Positions 5,603 to 5,951 of a DNA stretch of 5,951 nucleotides are shown piece after piece. Every line of letters begins with the position of its first letter. Positions within the stretch are counted from its first letter, which is position 1. Location of the stretch: the NCBI GenBank assembly GCA_003563255.1, contig PWSL01000190.1:1-5951 (forward strand), written 5' to 3'. The translations under genes and the position numbers were made by a program. The notes beneath the pieces are model-generated. The model was not told the origin of the DNA. It was given only the letters and a program-made list of their open reading frames with translations, and did not search any database. The stretch comes from Desulfonatronospira sp. Lineage in GTDB: Bacteria; Desulfobacterota; Desulfovibrionia; Desulfovibrionales; Desulfonatronovibrionaceae.

Positions 5603-5892
5603 GGTAACAATTTAGCCATTTGCATGTGGCATGGGACTGGCCCTCCCCGCACTTATTTATAAACGTGTCAGTCATCCTTCAGGAAAAGGTTTGGAGGTGC
5701 CCACCCCCTGCTTTCCTTAAAATGGGCTAAACTGTTACGGGGACAGGCACTCCGGGACCCACTTGAGCATCATTTTGTGCTCTAAACGACTCATATTTTG
5801 GGATAAGTGGGTCCCGGAAGAGCCAGTCCCCCTCCGGGCTGTATGCCTCCGGGCAGGAAGCCGTGCCACATGCAAAGCGCTAAACAGATACC
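5603..5892. mobile_element. About 290-bp element with long terminal inverted repeats (MITE-like)
   Basis: The ends are imperfect inverted copies over 32 bases: left 5603-5634, right 5861-5892, identical at 26 positions. The core TTTGCATGTGGCA (5619-5631) has an exact inverted copy at 5864-5876, and TTTAGC and GGTA are also shared. Beyond the ends CTCTTAA (5590-5596) recurs inverted at 5893-5899, separated on the left by six extra bases, so the repeat may extend further. There is no transposase frame inside; the interior is filled by a second dyad. This fits a non-autonomous transposable element or a compound extragenic palindrome. No target-site duplication was recognised. Confidence 0.65.
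5739..5831. repeat. Internal long dyad with GGGGACAGGCAC / GTCCCC arms
   Basis: TCCGGGACCCACTT (5751-5764) and AAGTGGGTCCCGGA (5805-5818) are a perfect 14-bp inverted repeat. The pairing continues outward: GGGGACAGGCAC (5739-5750) against the inverted GGGGACTGGCTC at 5820-5831, with two mismatches and one bulge. A small hairpin GAGCA/TGCTC (5765-5782) sits in the loop. Just to the right, CCTCCGGGC is repeated directly at 5831-5839 and 5846-5854. The form resembles paired REP units mobilised by REP-associated tyrosine transposases, but no such gene is in the window. Confidence 0.7.
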
Positions 5893-5951
5893 TTAAGAGA
5901 TTCTAAGTGGTGTTTCTGGCAGGCTGGTATCCGACCCCCATGAGGGTTACA

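Noticed and set aside
5627..5642. Sigma-54-like GG-N10-GC sequence TGGCATGGGACTGGCC
   Set aside because: It lies in the terminal inverted repeat and points to the right, where no gene is visible. The inverted copy (TGGCACG at 5870-5864) facing the operon has the wrong spacing to its GC.

Overview
This window looks like a chromosomal piece from an anaerobic respirer, most likely a sulfate-reducing or related bacterium of the Desulfobacterota (Desulfovibrio-like). That placement is an inference from three things: the type of respiratory operon, the moderate GC content, and intergenic DNA full of palindromic repeats. Nothing in the sequence fixes the genus.

The core (about 1541-5490) is a compact minus-strand operon of three genes. 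It encodes a TorD-family maturation chaperone (5406-4705), a Tat-exported molybdopterin oxidoreductase of the PsrA/PhsA/ArrA/TtrA superfamily (4687-2414), and a ferredoxin-type subunit with four [4Fe-4S] clusters (2393-1635). The genes are 17 and 20 bases apart, and a clear intrinsic terminator follows at 1541-1570. The chaperone would insert the cofactor into the folded catalytic subunit before Tat export. The iron-sulfur subunit would pass electrons between the catalytic site and the membrane. No NrfD/PsrC-type quinone-binding membrane subunit lies inside the operon. The substrate (polysulfide, thiosulfate, tetrathionate, arsenic oxyanion or other) cannot be read from the sequence.

The left part (686-1222, plus strand) is a BrnT/BrnA type II toxin-antitoxin module. 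The brnA antitoxin is intact. The brnT toxin frame is broken at a run of eight A where nine would restore a complete 94-residue toxin, so it is a pseudogene, a transcriptional-slippage gene or a sequencing error. Overlapping palindromes just upstream are candidate operators.

The rest is non-coding but highly structured. Positions 1-192 hold a nested multi-branched inverted repeat and a second, shorter copy whose stem shows a compensatory base change; a third partial copy lies at 1311-1330, beyond brnA. Positions 297-328 hold a strong bidirectional terminator, apparently left behind by a lost minus-strand gene. Positions 5603-5892 form a roughly 290-bp element with long imperfect terminal inverted repeats and an internal dyad of about 93 bp, resembling a MITE or a REP/BIME-type element. 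No rRNA, tRNA, CRISPR array or complete transposase gene was seen.
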